Origin: Alnus glutinosa | Lineage: Eukaryota > Streptophyta > Magnoliopsida > Fagales > Betulaceae | Length of the DNA: 64,000 nucleotides | Assembly: GCF_958979055.1 (NCBI RefSeq) | Contig: NC_084889.1 | Coordinates: 11,037,261-11,101,260 of the forward strand | Direction of reading: 5' to 3' | Shown here: piece by piece, positions 20,501-32,508 of the stretch | Numbering within the stretch: the first letter of the stretch is position 1 | Layout of the letters: every line of letters begins with the position of its first letter | Position numbers and translations under genes: made by a program | Notes under the pieces: generated by a model | What the model was told of the DNA's origin: nothing | Database searches by the model: none | Seen by the model: only the letters and a program-made list of their open reading frames with translations

Positions 20501-22824
20501 CTAGGTGGACAGTTTTGTTTCCCGGGGCAGCGCATGCATCAAGAACCTTCAAAGAATGTATAAACTGAGCATCGACTAACAAAATTAAAAATCAAAAGAA
20601 ATCTCATGATCTCAATCCCAAAGCTAAAAGCAAAGGCAGACCATGCATGCATGCATCCAATGAAAGATACATTGGTTTAGTTTCCTGTTTTTAACAAGCT
20701 CAGATAATCATGATTCAGAATCCCAACTAAGATGGTCTCCGCTCATCAACTGTCTTGAAGAAAGACACATTTATACAAGTAAATAGTAGGGGTGTAAAAT
20801 AACTGGGTTGTTCGTAAATAGCTTGAACTCGACTCTTGTAAACTAGATTCGAGCAATAAACAAACCGAGTTTGAACAAAAATTTAGGCTAATTTATTAAA
20901 CAAGCAAAACTCGTATAAACCCGACTCCATTCGTATAAGCTCATTGGCAGCACCAGTCAATCACAATAACGCTTCCTTAGATTACCCATAGTAAGAATCT
21001 TCTCTAATGCAACCGACTAGTAAAAAATGTCACTCTCAAAAGAACTTTATGCCGCCAAATATTCTTCTAAGAGAAATGAATATTGTCATGAGGAACAAGG
21101 ACACTATAGTAAGATTTGATGTTGAACCACCCTCTGTTGGAAGGAACATAACAAAGCTTGTCTTCACTACCTCGTCTCAATCTTAAGGAATGCAACAAAT
21201 TGAAGAACAAGGTAAAGTGGTCTACCTCCCAATAGAGAGCCGCTCTCAGAAAGTCAACATTCCACTGATGAGAGGCACTAGAAAGCTCCAAATGGTTTGC
21301 CACGACAACTCCCTTAAAACATGCAATACTGAACAAATCCTAAAAAAACAATCTTGAGGGCTTGATCCCCACACCACATGTCATGCTAGAATATAATTTT
21401 GAAGCCGTCACCCACTTCAAATTTAGTATCACTAAAGAGCTACCCCAATTCCTAATATTTTTTCACAGCCCCACACCATACGTCCCATGGAGCTCATTTG
21501 AACACCACTCACCCCACGCACTACCATATTTAGAATTCACAAACACCCTCCATAGAGCCTATCTCTCATGTGCATAGCGTCAAAGTCACTTTCCCAAAAG
21601 AGCTCGGTTGAAGACAATACACACTTTAGGCCAACTAACCAAGTGGAATTTGAATTCTTCACCAATACCACCCCTACAAAAAATCCCACAGCTAAGCCGC
21701 TCGGCAAACAATCTATCATAGAACCGCACAATGTGTTGTTTGATGTCAGAGAGATCTAAAAGAACTATACCATTAACCACTAGCTACTCAGTGGAATTAT
21801 GCCTTCTATTCAAATTGGCCACTCGATGATGAAAGAACCGTGTACCTGTCACCCTCTCTTAACCACTATGCCCTTGATTCTTGCCTCACTTCCACCAAAA
21901 GAGTTTGTCCTCTCCAAATCATTAATCACCATAGCCTTCCTTGTTTTCTCCTCCTCACTTAAACCTCTCTTTTTCCAAAGCCTCGGTAACCCATAAATCA
22001 TTCAAAAGAAGCTTTTTCTCTCTCTACATTGCCAAACACCTCATTCCAAACTTTTAAATCAACTTCAAAGCCTTAGGTTTGCGAGCTAGAATTTAACTCG
22101 GAGAATGCTGAAAATGATAAGAGGTACACCATTGATTCACTTTATCTACAAACCCTTTGCTCTTAACCACATGTTCTCAAACTTGAAATACCTTCTAGCT
22201 CAAGAAAAGCCTCTGCAATCGAGAAGAATAGGGAAATGATCCGACCACAATCTAGGTGACCTTTTATGGATCAAATTAGGAAACTACTGAACTTACCAAT
22301 TTGGAGAAACAAGGAATTTGTCAATTCTAGACCACGAGGGAGGTTTCCAGTTGCTAGACCACGAAAACAAACCACCCACAAGAGAAATGTCCATGAACCC
22401 CTGCTAGAAAATGAAATCTGAAAACTCCACCATAGCTAGACAAAAACGAGTTTCACCCAATCACTCACTACCAAAGCAAGTGACATTGAAATCCCCCCAA
22501 TACACCAAGGTAAGGCCCACCGACTTAGCAAACCAGCCAGTTCATCCCATAAAAGCCTTCTATCACAATTGGCATTAGGGCCATAAACGCCCGCAAAAGC
22601 CCAATAAAATTGATCTTCGACATTTTTGAAAGAAACGGCAATTGAGAACTCATCCATACACTCTTCGATTTTCTCCACCACTCTCCTATCCCACATCAAA
22701 AATATTTAAAAAGATAAAAGGGAATTCCCTTTCTAATGTGATAAATATGGCTTGAATTCTTGTAATTGTAAATCTTGATAGATATGAATGTATCTAATAT
22801 AAGATAACATAACATAACATAACA

Positions 22825-22873
<49 letters not shown>

Positions 22874-25479
22874 GTCTATGTATATATTAAAACATTCATA
22901 TAAACTCGAGATTTGATTGTTTAAGAATGTAATAAGTTTATAAGATATAATATGAAAAGTCTATTTCATGATTAAAAAAAATTGTGATTTATTACAAGTA
23001 TAAGGTTGGTCAAGTTAATTTTTATATGTTTATAAATAAAAATTAATTCGAATAATAAAATCTTAACAATAATTAAGTAACTAATCATTAGCATGTATTT
23101 ATGAACAAATATAAACAATGACAATGCTTACCTTATATAATGAATGAATAAATTAATTGAACAGCTTGTGAACAAAATTGAGTTCGTTCGAAAGATAAAT
23201 GAACCGAGTTTGAATAGGTTATCTACCTCGTTGATAAATTCGAGCTCGGCTCGTGTTCGAAACAAAATTAGATGAACCAATCCACTCTAAATGATAAACT
23301 TGTCTCTCTTTTTCAAGATAAGCAAAATTTTCAAATCATGTGCTTAAATAGGAATAGATATTTCCTGGCTTCTCAATTGAAAAAGAAAAAGGAAAAAAAC
23401 GTAATGTACAACTGAAATTGTAGGTCCTAATGAGAATGTGAAATGTCAACGATGGATGAGATAACGATATTAAAACTAGGAGCATGAGAAAGATGAGATA
23501 ACTTCTTTCCTCAAGCAAAAAAAACTCAATCACCAATAGAAACGAGACAAGAATTACTCACCTCCCATCCGGGTTTAGGATCAAGAGCTGCTGCCACCAT
23601 AGAACTTGCCTTCCCCTATGCGAAAGAAGATCATAATATCAGTCAAACAGAATACATTATAAATGTTAAACCTACCAAATCATGGTAATTTTTCAGGGGA
23701 AAACAAGCTACTCTTACTTGCATAAAAACACTTCCATTCATGACTAGAGGATGGTTATGTAAGTCAGCACCTGGTGGGAGTATCAACAAGTCAGGAACCA
23801 AGTCATCCTTTTGAACCTATTTAACACAAAATAGACATGGAAGAAAAACAAACCAGTCAACTATGGAAAAGGAACCATGTCAGCAATATTAACAAACTAT
23901 ATGCTTTGGCTCAATTTCAACAAGAGAATATGACGAAGTTTTTGTGCCTTTCCTCCTTATACTAACTTCCTCCCCAAATGACATTACTTCTGAGAGAACT
24001 TTTGTAGGCCTGAGTAAAAAAATTCCACATCTACTCTCTACTCTTTCATTTCTTTCTCCTCATATATGAATCAAACAGCGAAAAGATTAAAAGTTCAAAA
24101 AAAAAAAAAAATCAGTTTTGGGTTTTGAGAAAATGAAAATTGAGAACTGTTATCAGTGGAGGTCACATTTGAAAATTGTAGGGTCCAAAAAAGAAAATTT
24201 GTTTGATAAACTAAAAAAAAGTTCTTCTGAAAAGCAAAAAAACTAAGTTTATTTCAAAAGATAAAAGAAACAAAACCAAAAGAAAAACTGCCAGAGGCTG
24301 ACCTCACAGGTGGTAGTTGCCACCCTTTCACTGGAGAGGGAGGTGGGTCTTCCCCTCTCCTCCTTTGCGAGAGGCTCGTAGGGAGTGGACGACCCATCCC
24401 CGCACCTTCACCAGAGGCATTGAGGGGGCGGATCTCCAACCCCTCCCTTTTGCGGGGTAGAAGACCCTCCCCTACGCCTTCAAGAGAGGTGCATGGGGGT
24501 GGCTCTCCAACCCCCCCAAACAGGGGTGTACATCGGAATTGGAAGCGGAGACCCACCTCCAGTGAAGGGGTTGCCTCCACTTTTCTAAAATTTTAAATTT
24601 TTTTACAAGTAACAAACTCTATACCTGAAAAAATGAACATATATTATCAAAACATTATTAAATAAATGTATAAGAAGTTTTCTAAAAGTGTTTTGTGTTT
24701 TGTTTTTTTAAGTGTCTTATGCTTTGTTTTGACAAGTGTGTTAGTGGTGGGAGCCACATTTGAAAATCCATTTGATAACAAAAAGTGTTTTTCAATGTTT
24801 GAAATGTGAAAAGAGTTTTCAAATATTTTGCAAAACATGCACTTACATTTTTCTCTCTCTCTAGTGGTGTACCAAACTCTGGGAGATAAAGATAAAATTT
24901 TAGAAAGGCCAAGACAAAAGGAATGCTACGAGACTTTCTCCAAGTATTATTGCATTGAAGAAGCAGCAATAAATAAGTTCATAATTGTTAGTTTCAAATA
25001 TTTCTGCAGCTGATGGTATCCCCTGATATTTTCTTCACTTCACTGTAAGATTAGTTCATAAATGCAAAACATATTCTAAATCATATTCCACAAAGTTCAC
25101 AAAGATTGCTGAAAGTACCACGTATCCTTGCCCTAATTCGAGTAAGGCAGAATCAACATCCATTTTCAGAGTATTTACACGAACATAACGAGGTTTTGGA
25201 ACTTCTGCATCATAAATTAGAAAACCAAGTTTAGACATTGCGTTTTACAAGTAGGGAAATAACTAATATGGCATCTCCATGCCTAAAATCAAGACAGAGA
25301 GATAATTGATTAAGACTGTTTTGATGTAGAACGTTTTCTGGAAAGCATTTTTCACGTTTCTGGTGTTTAGCTCAACCTGGAAATGAAAGTTAATGGAAAA
25401 TGTTTTCGTGGTCAAAGGGAAACTAAGGCTAAAGGGCAGCAAACGGGTTCTGCTTTCGAAAGGCAGAAAACGTTTTCAG

Positions 25480-25559
<80 letters not shown>

Positions 25560-26778
25560 TTAAAGAACCCCTCTCCTTTCACATCAGAAACCTCCATTGC
25601 TGCCACACCACACCTGCAGCCACCCATGGCTGAAATCTCCAACTGCCCCCCACGACCACTCTCTCACCGCCGATCATCCCTCCCACCAGACACATTCTAT
25701 CTCTCAAAAACCTAAGCAGGCATTTTATGACATATGTGGAGAGTTTTCAATGGTCAAGGTATAAAGCTAAGCTTCTCTCTCCATTTTGCTAAGGGGAAAA
25801 GAACACAAATAGTGAGTGAAGCTAAATAATCTCCATCTCTATTAATTGAAGCTTTACAAGTAAGCAAAACTAGACTTTCGAACATGAAATCAACAGTTAT
25901 GAATAAGCGCATGGCGTGTGCACCCACACACACACACCCACCAGGTATTTGATAAAGATGGACCAAATCCTGAGCCGTCTTCACTTTTTTCTTAACTAAC
26001 AGCTGCGACAAAGCTGACTGTAGAGCATCTTTCCGGTGCATGAGAAACACCTCGGCATCCCCAACTAACGAAACAGCCTGGAGATAAGAATCCATGTCAA
26101 GGATTATCCCACATATTCAAATGACAGAGCAAAGGCAGAAACATTAGATTGACACTTTGCACTCTTTTGTAATATGATAAGAAGTTTATTTGATCCAAGA
26201 ACAAAAACAGAAAGAGGGTACGTAATAGCCGAACTTACCTGGCCAAAAAGAATGTCATATGTGATTATGTGAATTAATTCCTCTTGCCTCTACAGCAACA
26301 GCATCAGCAGATTATTAGCGCTACTGAACTATTGTCAGCTTACAAGTAAAACCACATAGAGAAGAACGTGATCTTATTATACCTTCCACTTGCCTTTCAG
26401 CAAGCCAGCAGCCTCCAAGACGTCCTTGATAATGGGAAGATCTGAAAGCAACACCAAATCCAACACATCAAGTTGAACTAATTTACCAGTGGAGTAACAT
26501 CTAAGGAGTTTGGTCGGTGCAAACTTACGCTTGAGTGTTTGACAGACCAGAGCGAACGTGCCCTTCTTGTTCCTGATAGAAGGTCGATAAATGAGCGATT
26601 TGATGGAGCCGACGGCTCGGCGCCGGGCGTCGCCTTCGAGTACGGTTCGTAATACCTTCGCCGCCTCTCTCCTAGAGAAGTAAGCCGACCGCTCGGCGTT
26701 GCTCAGCCGCTTGGTTTTCGGTTTCTCCGCGGCTCTCGGTGCTGCCGTTATAGGCTTCGCATTCTTGCCACGCGCCAT
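17561..26778 (-). CDS. NSUN5: NSUN5-type rRNA (cytosine-C5) methyltransferase
   Basis: The 13 exons (minus order) are 26778-26529, 26441-26383, 26289-26239, 26077-25942, 25204-25119, 23816-23718, 23615-23562, 20546-20402, 20143-20082, 19594-19507, 18938-18855, 18168-18007, 17877-17561. All have GT-AG borders and consistent phase, giving 530 aa. The family methylates one cytosine of large-subunit rRNA (25S in plants) in the nucleolus. Visible parts: basic N terminus and [19 protein letters not shown] (about 27-45), [21 protein letters not shown]-binding [10 protein letters not shown] (248-257), motif [10 protein letters not shown] with C324, and motif VI YSTCSI with C383, the expected nucleophile. 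A basic tail of about 65 residues follows FFIALF. The 3-kb intron 7 holds a LINE. The exon 5 donor could shift by 3 nt. Closest remembered relative is Arabidopsis At5g26180. Confidence 0.9.
20985..22735 (-). mobile_element. Decayed LINE (L1-type non-LTR retrotransposon)
   Basis: Minus-strand frames show, in order, part of an APE-type endonuclease (22699-22436: [25 protein letters not shown]), the linker before the reverse transcriptase (about 21780-21590: [18 protein letters not shown]) and the C-terminal zf-RVT region (21336-21067: [20 protein letters not shown]). Almost all of the reverse transcriptase core is missing and several stops and frame changes interrupt the rest, so it is dead. 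It is in the same orientation as the host gene and makes up over half of intron 7. Confidence 0.85.
22811..22876 (+). repeat. Microsatellite (AACAT)n then (TGTGTA)n
   Basis: Short AACAT repeats followed by about nine TGTGTA units, at the 5' border of the LINE relic inside intron 7 of the NSUN5 gene. Confidence 0.9.
24300..24583. repeat. GC-rich inverted-repeat element in intron 5 of NSUN5
   Basis: The arms are TTGCCACCCTTTCACTGGAG (about 24316) plus AGGTGGGTCT, and AGACCCACCT plus CCAGTGAAGGGGTTGCC (about 24549-24574). The interior has GGAGAGGC/GCCTTC-rich blocks. It is strikingly GC-rich within an AT-rich intron. The 108-codon open minus-strand frame is low complexity and looks like no protein. 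Probably a small DNA element; superfamily unknown. Confidence 0.55.
25481..25560 (+). repeat. Compound microsatellite (CT)n(AT)n(AC)n
   Basis: Three adjoining dinucleotide runs in intron 4 of the NSUN5 gene. They look highly slippage-prone and would serve as a marker. Confidence 0.9.
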
Positions 26779-27307
26779 AGCTCAAACTCGAAGAGAGACA
26801 GAGATGGGGGTTTAGGGGTTTTTCATTGCATTTTAAACGACGACGTTGCCTTTAGAACCCAGCAAAAACACAAAACGGCACCGAACGACGCTCTACGTAC
26901 AGATATGAGATAACTACAGAATTAACACACAAAAAGTTATCGCATGATTCGCATCGCATCCAATTGTATACGAACTATGAAGGCACAGAAGGCTCTCTCA
27001 AAACATGTGGGGCTGCTAAATGGGCTGCTGCCCACAATAGGTATGGCCCCATTCCTTATCAACCATCTCAAATGATTTATTGGTTCGAGTTATTTCTCCT
27101 CTCTTTTTTTCTTTTTTTTTTTCTTTTCAGTTGTTTCATGCTAAAAGAGTTTCAGCAGCAAACCAAACAAAAGAGAATTACAAATAACCAAAATAAAGGC
27201 AAAAAAATAATACAGACCATTGTAGAAATCCATTTCGGAAATAAACCTCGAGATGGAATGAGTAAGAGAGAAAAAGCTGTCAGCGATACTGGTGGTAGCA
27301 ATTTTCT

Positions 27308-27382
<75 letters not shown>

Positions 27383-28270
27383 TACATTGCGATTTTCTTA
27401 AAAACTTAACTGTTTTTAAAAATTGCGTTTTCAAATTATATCTTTTGAAATTTTTATTTTTTAAATTGCATGTTTTGGAACTACAAAAAATAAAAAAAAA
27501 ATAAAAAAACAAAAACCATAAAAATAAAAATAAAATAAAAATAAAGGAAAACAAACACGTTTTGCAAAAGCTCAAATTTGGAGTTTTTGCAAAAAAGTGG
27601 TATTTGAAAAAGTAGGTGGAAGATATTGAATCAAATGTAGAATCACAACAATAAATAAGTAAAATGTGTGGTGGCGTCTATGACTAGTCATGGAAGAACT
27701 TTCGGTTCCAACCATGTGATAATGATGATAAGGATTTGCTAACTTACTAAAAATATAGGAGATGAGGAAGCACAAGAAAAGTCATGCATACAACAATTAC
27801 AGACATTCAATGAAAATGTCATTACATTCTGACCCTCATCGTATTGCTACTCTATTTAATATTTATGACCTGCTCATGAGACTGTTCTTGTTCTACATCG
27901 TGCTTATAAAAAATTTATTGGGCATTTTTTTTTTTTTTTTTTTTTTTTTTTGTTTATTATATATGAGCCATATACAAGATAGGAATAATCCAACCCACAA
28001 AAAATATAAAATTAATCTTAGCTAAAAAAGAAATTAAGGCAATAATGGAACATGCATGGGTAATTAATTAAGAATTTTGCAAGAGATCTGGCCAGTCAAT
28101 TGCATCTCATGAAAACTGTCACTTTCAATTTAATTTATTGAAAATCATGACACCAATCGAAGATTCTCTTCAAATTGCAAAACACACGGATGAAACAGAT
28201 ACATATATAACATCAAAACATCAAAGTCGAAGCTTTGGATCTTTTAGAAATATATTAATATTTTTATTAA
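26779..28270. other. Upstream region of NSUN5 and spacer
   Basis: The first 150 bp or so carry the minus-strand promoter and leader of NSUN5. No clear TATA box was seen. The rest is AT-rich, with a (TA)n run of about 70 nt at 27309-27380. No further gene recognised. Confidence 0.5.
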
Positions 28271-28274
28271 CATT

Positions 28275-28800
28275 ATAAAAAGGGATAAGCACACATGACT
28301 TTCTCAAATTACCACTTCATTATCATTGTCTTTCCCAAACTAACAATTGTATTAATGTTTCCCACTAAATTACCAACAAATGTTAATGTCTCCCCTAATA
28401 ACAAAAATACCCTTCATAATATTATTTAAAAACTAAGAAAATTATTGAAAAAAAAAAAACTAAAATAATAAAAGGTTATACAAAAAAATAAACAATGAAA
28501 AACTGGTTTTTCTTTAAAAAAAAAATAAAATCTTCAGTTTTTTTTCGGTTTTTTTTTTAAAAAAAAAAAATACAAAATTGTTCTTTTTCGTTTTTTTTTA
28601 ATTTGTTTTTCGTTTTTCTTTAATTTTTCGTTTTTTTTTAAATTTGTTTTTTTTTTAAAAAAATGTTTTTTTAGTTTTTTTTAAGAATTTATAAGGATAT
28701 TTTTGTCTTATTGAAAAGAAATTTATGATATTTTTATTTTTTTGTTGATCTTAGTAAATAATAATTTAAAAAACATATGTGTACTTTACTCTTATAACAA
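28275..28800. repeat. AT-rich repeat also present in an APM1 intron
   Basis: The left part (CATGACTTTCTCAAATTACC.. CATTATCATTGTCTTTCCC) matches the complement of about 47085-47230 in intron 2 of the aminopeptidase gene. The ends show weak inversion (GCACACATG / CATATGTGTAC). Unclassified non-autonomous element. Confidence 0.5.
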
Positions 28801-28935
28801 ATAGGGCGGTATGCCACCATCATTTTCATAAAAGTTAATGAAGGCCGATTTTTATTAATAATCAGCTGAAAGAAGAATCTACACGATACCGATATCTTAG
28901 AAACCTTGACCGGGTGAAATTGATAATTCCTTATC

Positions 28936-28968
<33 letters not shown>

Positions 28969-31699
28969 AAGTGATAATTCCTTAGCTCAAATTGTGGGGC
29001 CTGGAGCTGCCTTCAATTAAGCTAATCTAGAAAATCTATTAGAGCATTCTGTGGGAAGAAGCTTCTAAGGAAGGACACAAATTTCCCCTAAAATTGGGTG
29101 AAGAATTTTCTTCCACCGGTTTAAAAAACTATCAAGGGTTTTTTTTTTGGCACATGTTAAAAAGCATCTTCAACAGTAATAGTTAAAGTAATTATTGAAA
29201 AAGTGTAACTCTTTATTATTTTAGTTACTACTTTTTTTATATTCTGTCCAACAAATTTTTTATTATACTTTTTATTTGCATTTAAATATTATTTTATGTG
29301 GAAAAAAGTGTTAAAGAAATAAGGAAAGGGAGAAAGAGAAAGAAGGAAAGAGAGAGAGAAAATAATAAAAAATTCTTTGTAGTGTAAATAGTGAAAAGGC
29401 AGAAGAGCTTATTTACTATTTACACTAGCAGGAAAATATATATTATTTTGCCTATTCTGTTTAAGACGAAAAATGACTCAATTTGACTATTATAAACCAT
29501 TTGTCTATTCTGTTGGAAATGGCTCTTAACAATACAATTACACAACTATTCATTTTTAGGTGTTAACACAATCAAACCGTCGTTACTAATTATGATGAGG
29601 GATATTTCCAGAAAGCCAAAAACCCAAAACGTGGCTAGAAAAAGGTGGCGAACGTTTTTATAAATTATTATATATTATATTTTTATTTTACAAATATTTC
29701 ACAATATTGACTGTTAAATTTTTATTTTTATTTTTTTTTAACAATGATCGATTTAAAAGTGGGGAGTTAATATTGTCTTATAAAAATGTACTATATGACA
29801 TTACTGTTTTAATAATTTTATGAAAAATTATGTATTTTCAAACTAAATTAGAGAAAACTAATCCTATCTTAGTTGGAGAGAAACTTCTGTCTTGGAAGAA
29901 AAAGGGTTGGAGGAATGGGACTTTGATTTGACGGGTGCCTAATAAAAGAATGACGCCAAGCAGCTGGGGAATAAAACTACGTCAGAGATTGTCAATTTAA
30001 CCCTATAGTTGTAGTCCATTCAATTGTTTTGGTTCCCAAATTTAAAAAAGAACATAATTAGAAGTAGAAGCCCTAAAATGGCTTAATTTTCAAAGATGAA
30101 TTCATTGTCAGCGCGGGCCCATTGAGCAACAGAAGAAGTTGCCTCAAAACTTCGGGGTTAATACTTAAGACATGGGCAATCCCTTTTTGTCTATTTGACA
30201 TTGACCTACTGAGTTTGATCGGTGTCCCCAAATTTATTTATTTTAGGAAAAAACATTAAAAAAAAAAAAACTCCATAAATTGACTGTCAATTTTAAAATA
30301 GTCTTATAAATTTTTAATTATGTTAAAATGACCTATCAAACTATCAATATGTGTCAAAAATGTCATTTTTTTCAATAATTATTATTCTCTTAAAAAATAA
30401 AATAAAAACCAAGGGTTTTTTTTTTTCCGAATAAATGCAAAATCAATCCTTATAATTGACCTAAATCACAAATCGCTCCCTGTGATATAAAAATAATTTA
30501 GAGGTCCTCAAGGTATACTGAAATAATAATTTAGTCATTGCAGTCAAAATACTTGACAGATTTCGTTAATGTCTATGTCATCACCAATAAAATGATGACA
30601 TGTATCACTTTTACTAAAAAAAAAAAAAGAAAAAAATTGCAAAATTAGTTCATGTGGTTTACATGATTTACAATTAACTTTTCGTGTTATCAAAACTAAT
30701 GCAGAAGTTCTTGTAGTATGCCAAAGATACAAATCACTCTCTCCGGTCAAATTCCATCAAAACACTTGACGGATTCCGTTAATTTGCAACGTCAGCACCA
30801 ATAAAATGACGACACAAGTCACTGTTAATAAAAGAAAATATAAATATATAAAACAAAAAAGTTAAAGAAAGAGAAAAATGCATATCAGTCTGTGTGGTTG
30901 ACCTAATTTACAAATCAATCGTTGGAGTCAAATTCCGTTAAAAAAATGACAGTTTCAATTAGGTGTCACTTAAACACGCCAATAAGATAGAGACATGTGT
31001 CACTTTTAATATAAAAATATAAAAATATATTAAACTAGGAAAGTTATTATTTTTTTAAAAAAATATATAGAAAAATAGAAAAAAGGAAATTGTTGGATGC
31101 CAATTCGGCAGCCACCCCCTTTTTTTTTCCTTTTAATTTAAAAAATATAATTTTTAAAGTTTTTAATTTTTTTAACTTTTAGATTTATGTTTTTTTTTTA
31201 AAAAAAAATAGTTTTTTATTAATTTTTTTTATTTTAGCTTTTAAGAGAAGAAGGGTATTATTAGAAAAATTAGCATTTTTTGCACACTTTGAGAGTTTGA
31301 TAGATAACTTTAGCATACTTAAAAATTTATTGGGCTATTTTAAAATCCGCCGTTAGTTGATGGTGTTTTTTTTTATATTTATCCCTTTATTTTATTTTAT
31401 TTTAGACTCCTAAAGAATAGTTTGAGTTCCACTTAGCTGAAACGTGTTGAATCAAATATGGTAGAATATCCATGTAGAAAGAAGAGTAGTAAAATATTCA
31501 AGCTAGGAAAAGAAAAATAATAGACAATATATATACTCAAAGGACTGGAAACCAAAAGCTTGTAAGCTAGGATTCATCAATATATTGGTCCAAAATCAAG
31601 TCTTTCTTGACTTCAACTTTGAGCATAGGGATACTGTATATATTATAACCTTTGAACGCTAAAATCGTTCTAGTAATGCCATAACATTAAATTTATAGA
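28801..31699. other. Repeat-rich spacer, no gene
   Basis: About 30425-31390 holds three or so decayed, partly tandem pieces of the foldback family (30430-30620, 30640-30850, 30870-31080). They share the words AAATTCCGTTAA / CACCAATAAAATGA / GACACATGTCAC. A (TA)n run is at 28937-28965. Nothing else supported. Confidence 0.5.
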
Positions 31700-32508
31700 G
31701 TGGCTCACCTCCCAGTTGAGTTAGCTCCAATTTTTTCCAAATCGTGGTTTAAATCTGACCACATCAGCTAAATGAAATTTAAGAGTCTAACATAGCGGAT
31801 CGGAAAACAATTTAGTCTAATCACATTAAATCTCCACAAACAACCACCCACACCCTTTTTTCTCTTGCTACCTCCACGCCCAACCTTAACCGTCATAATC
31901 GCCACCGCCACTAGCACCATCGCGACCGTTGAATAGAGGATGCACTGATGTCACCAAAGACCGCATAGGCCTCGTTGCCGTGTAGGTGGAGTCGCCCGCT
32001 CGGCGGCGAGAACACCCGAACATCTGTCCATTGCCATCGTTTCCTTATTGGAGTTCATGATTGTGAGTCATTGACGGCATCAATGACGCTGCATCTAGGC
32101 AGAAGCATTTGCTGGACGGTCCATTTGTTGAGCTTGTTCGTGGCTAGAGCTAGGTTAAAGTTCTTCTAGTAGGTGGGTATGAGCTTGTTCGGATGGTGAT
32201 CACATACTAGGAGAAAGTGAAGGTGAACGAGAGCTATAGTCTATGGTGGTTAACGGTGGTGATAGTGCTAAACTGCTAGTGAGTAGTGATGGCAACGATT
32301 TTGGTGATCGGAGTTGGACGTGAATTAAGTAAGATCGAGAAAAAAAAAGTGTGGATGATTGGTTTAGGGACTTTAGTGTGGTTGCACTAAACTATTCTCC
32401 TGTACTATTTTAGATCCTTAGATTTCAGTTATCTAATCAATGTGACATGACCTAAACCACAAATTTAGTGAATTGAAGCTAACCCAACTTAACGGGAGAT
32501 GAGCTACC
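31700..32508. mobile_element. Long-TIR DNA element with a GC-rich core
   Basis: Terminal inverted repeats of about 150 bp: the left starts GTGGCTCACCTCCCAGTTGA and the right complements to GGTAGCTCATCTCCCGTTAA. Both continue with matching blocks (GTGGTTTA.., TTTAGT..CACAC/TAAA). The core (about 31880-32280) is much richer in GC (CCACCGCCACTAGC..) and may be captured host sequence, but no protein was recognised. No target duplication could be settled. The shape suggests a Mutator-like element. Confidence 0.55.

Larger units (their letters stand above)
20787..23285. mobile_element. Older repeat split by a LINE in intron 7
   Basis: The left part (about 20787-20935, starting TAGGGGTGTAAAATAAC) and right part (about 23150-23285, complementing to CGAACACGAGCCGAGCTC) both carry CGAGTTTGAA-type words in opposite orientation, typical of plant hAT-like repeats. 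They bracket the LINE relic and the microsatellite. The pairing is inferred; no target duplication was found. Confidence 0.4.

Noticed and set aside
24254-24580. 108-codon minus-strand frame in intron 5 of NSUN5
   Set aside because: Reads through a GC-rich inverted repeat, is proline/glycine/arginine-rich, and has no recognisable domain.
27141-27575. 144-codon minus-strand frame across the (TA)n run
   Set aside because: Mostly IYIYIY low-complexity translation of a microsatellite.
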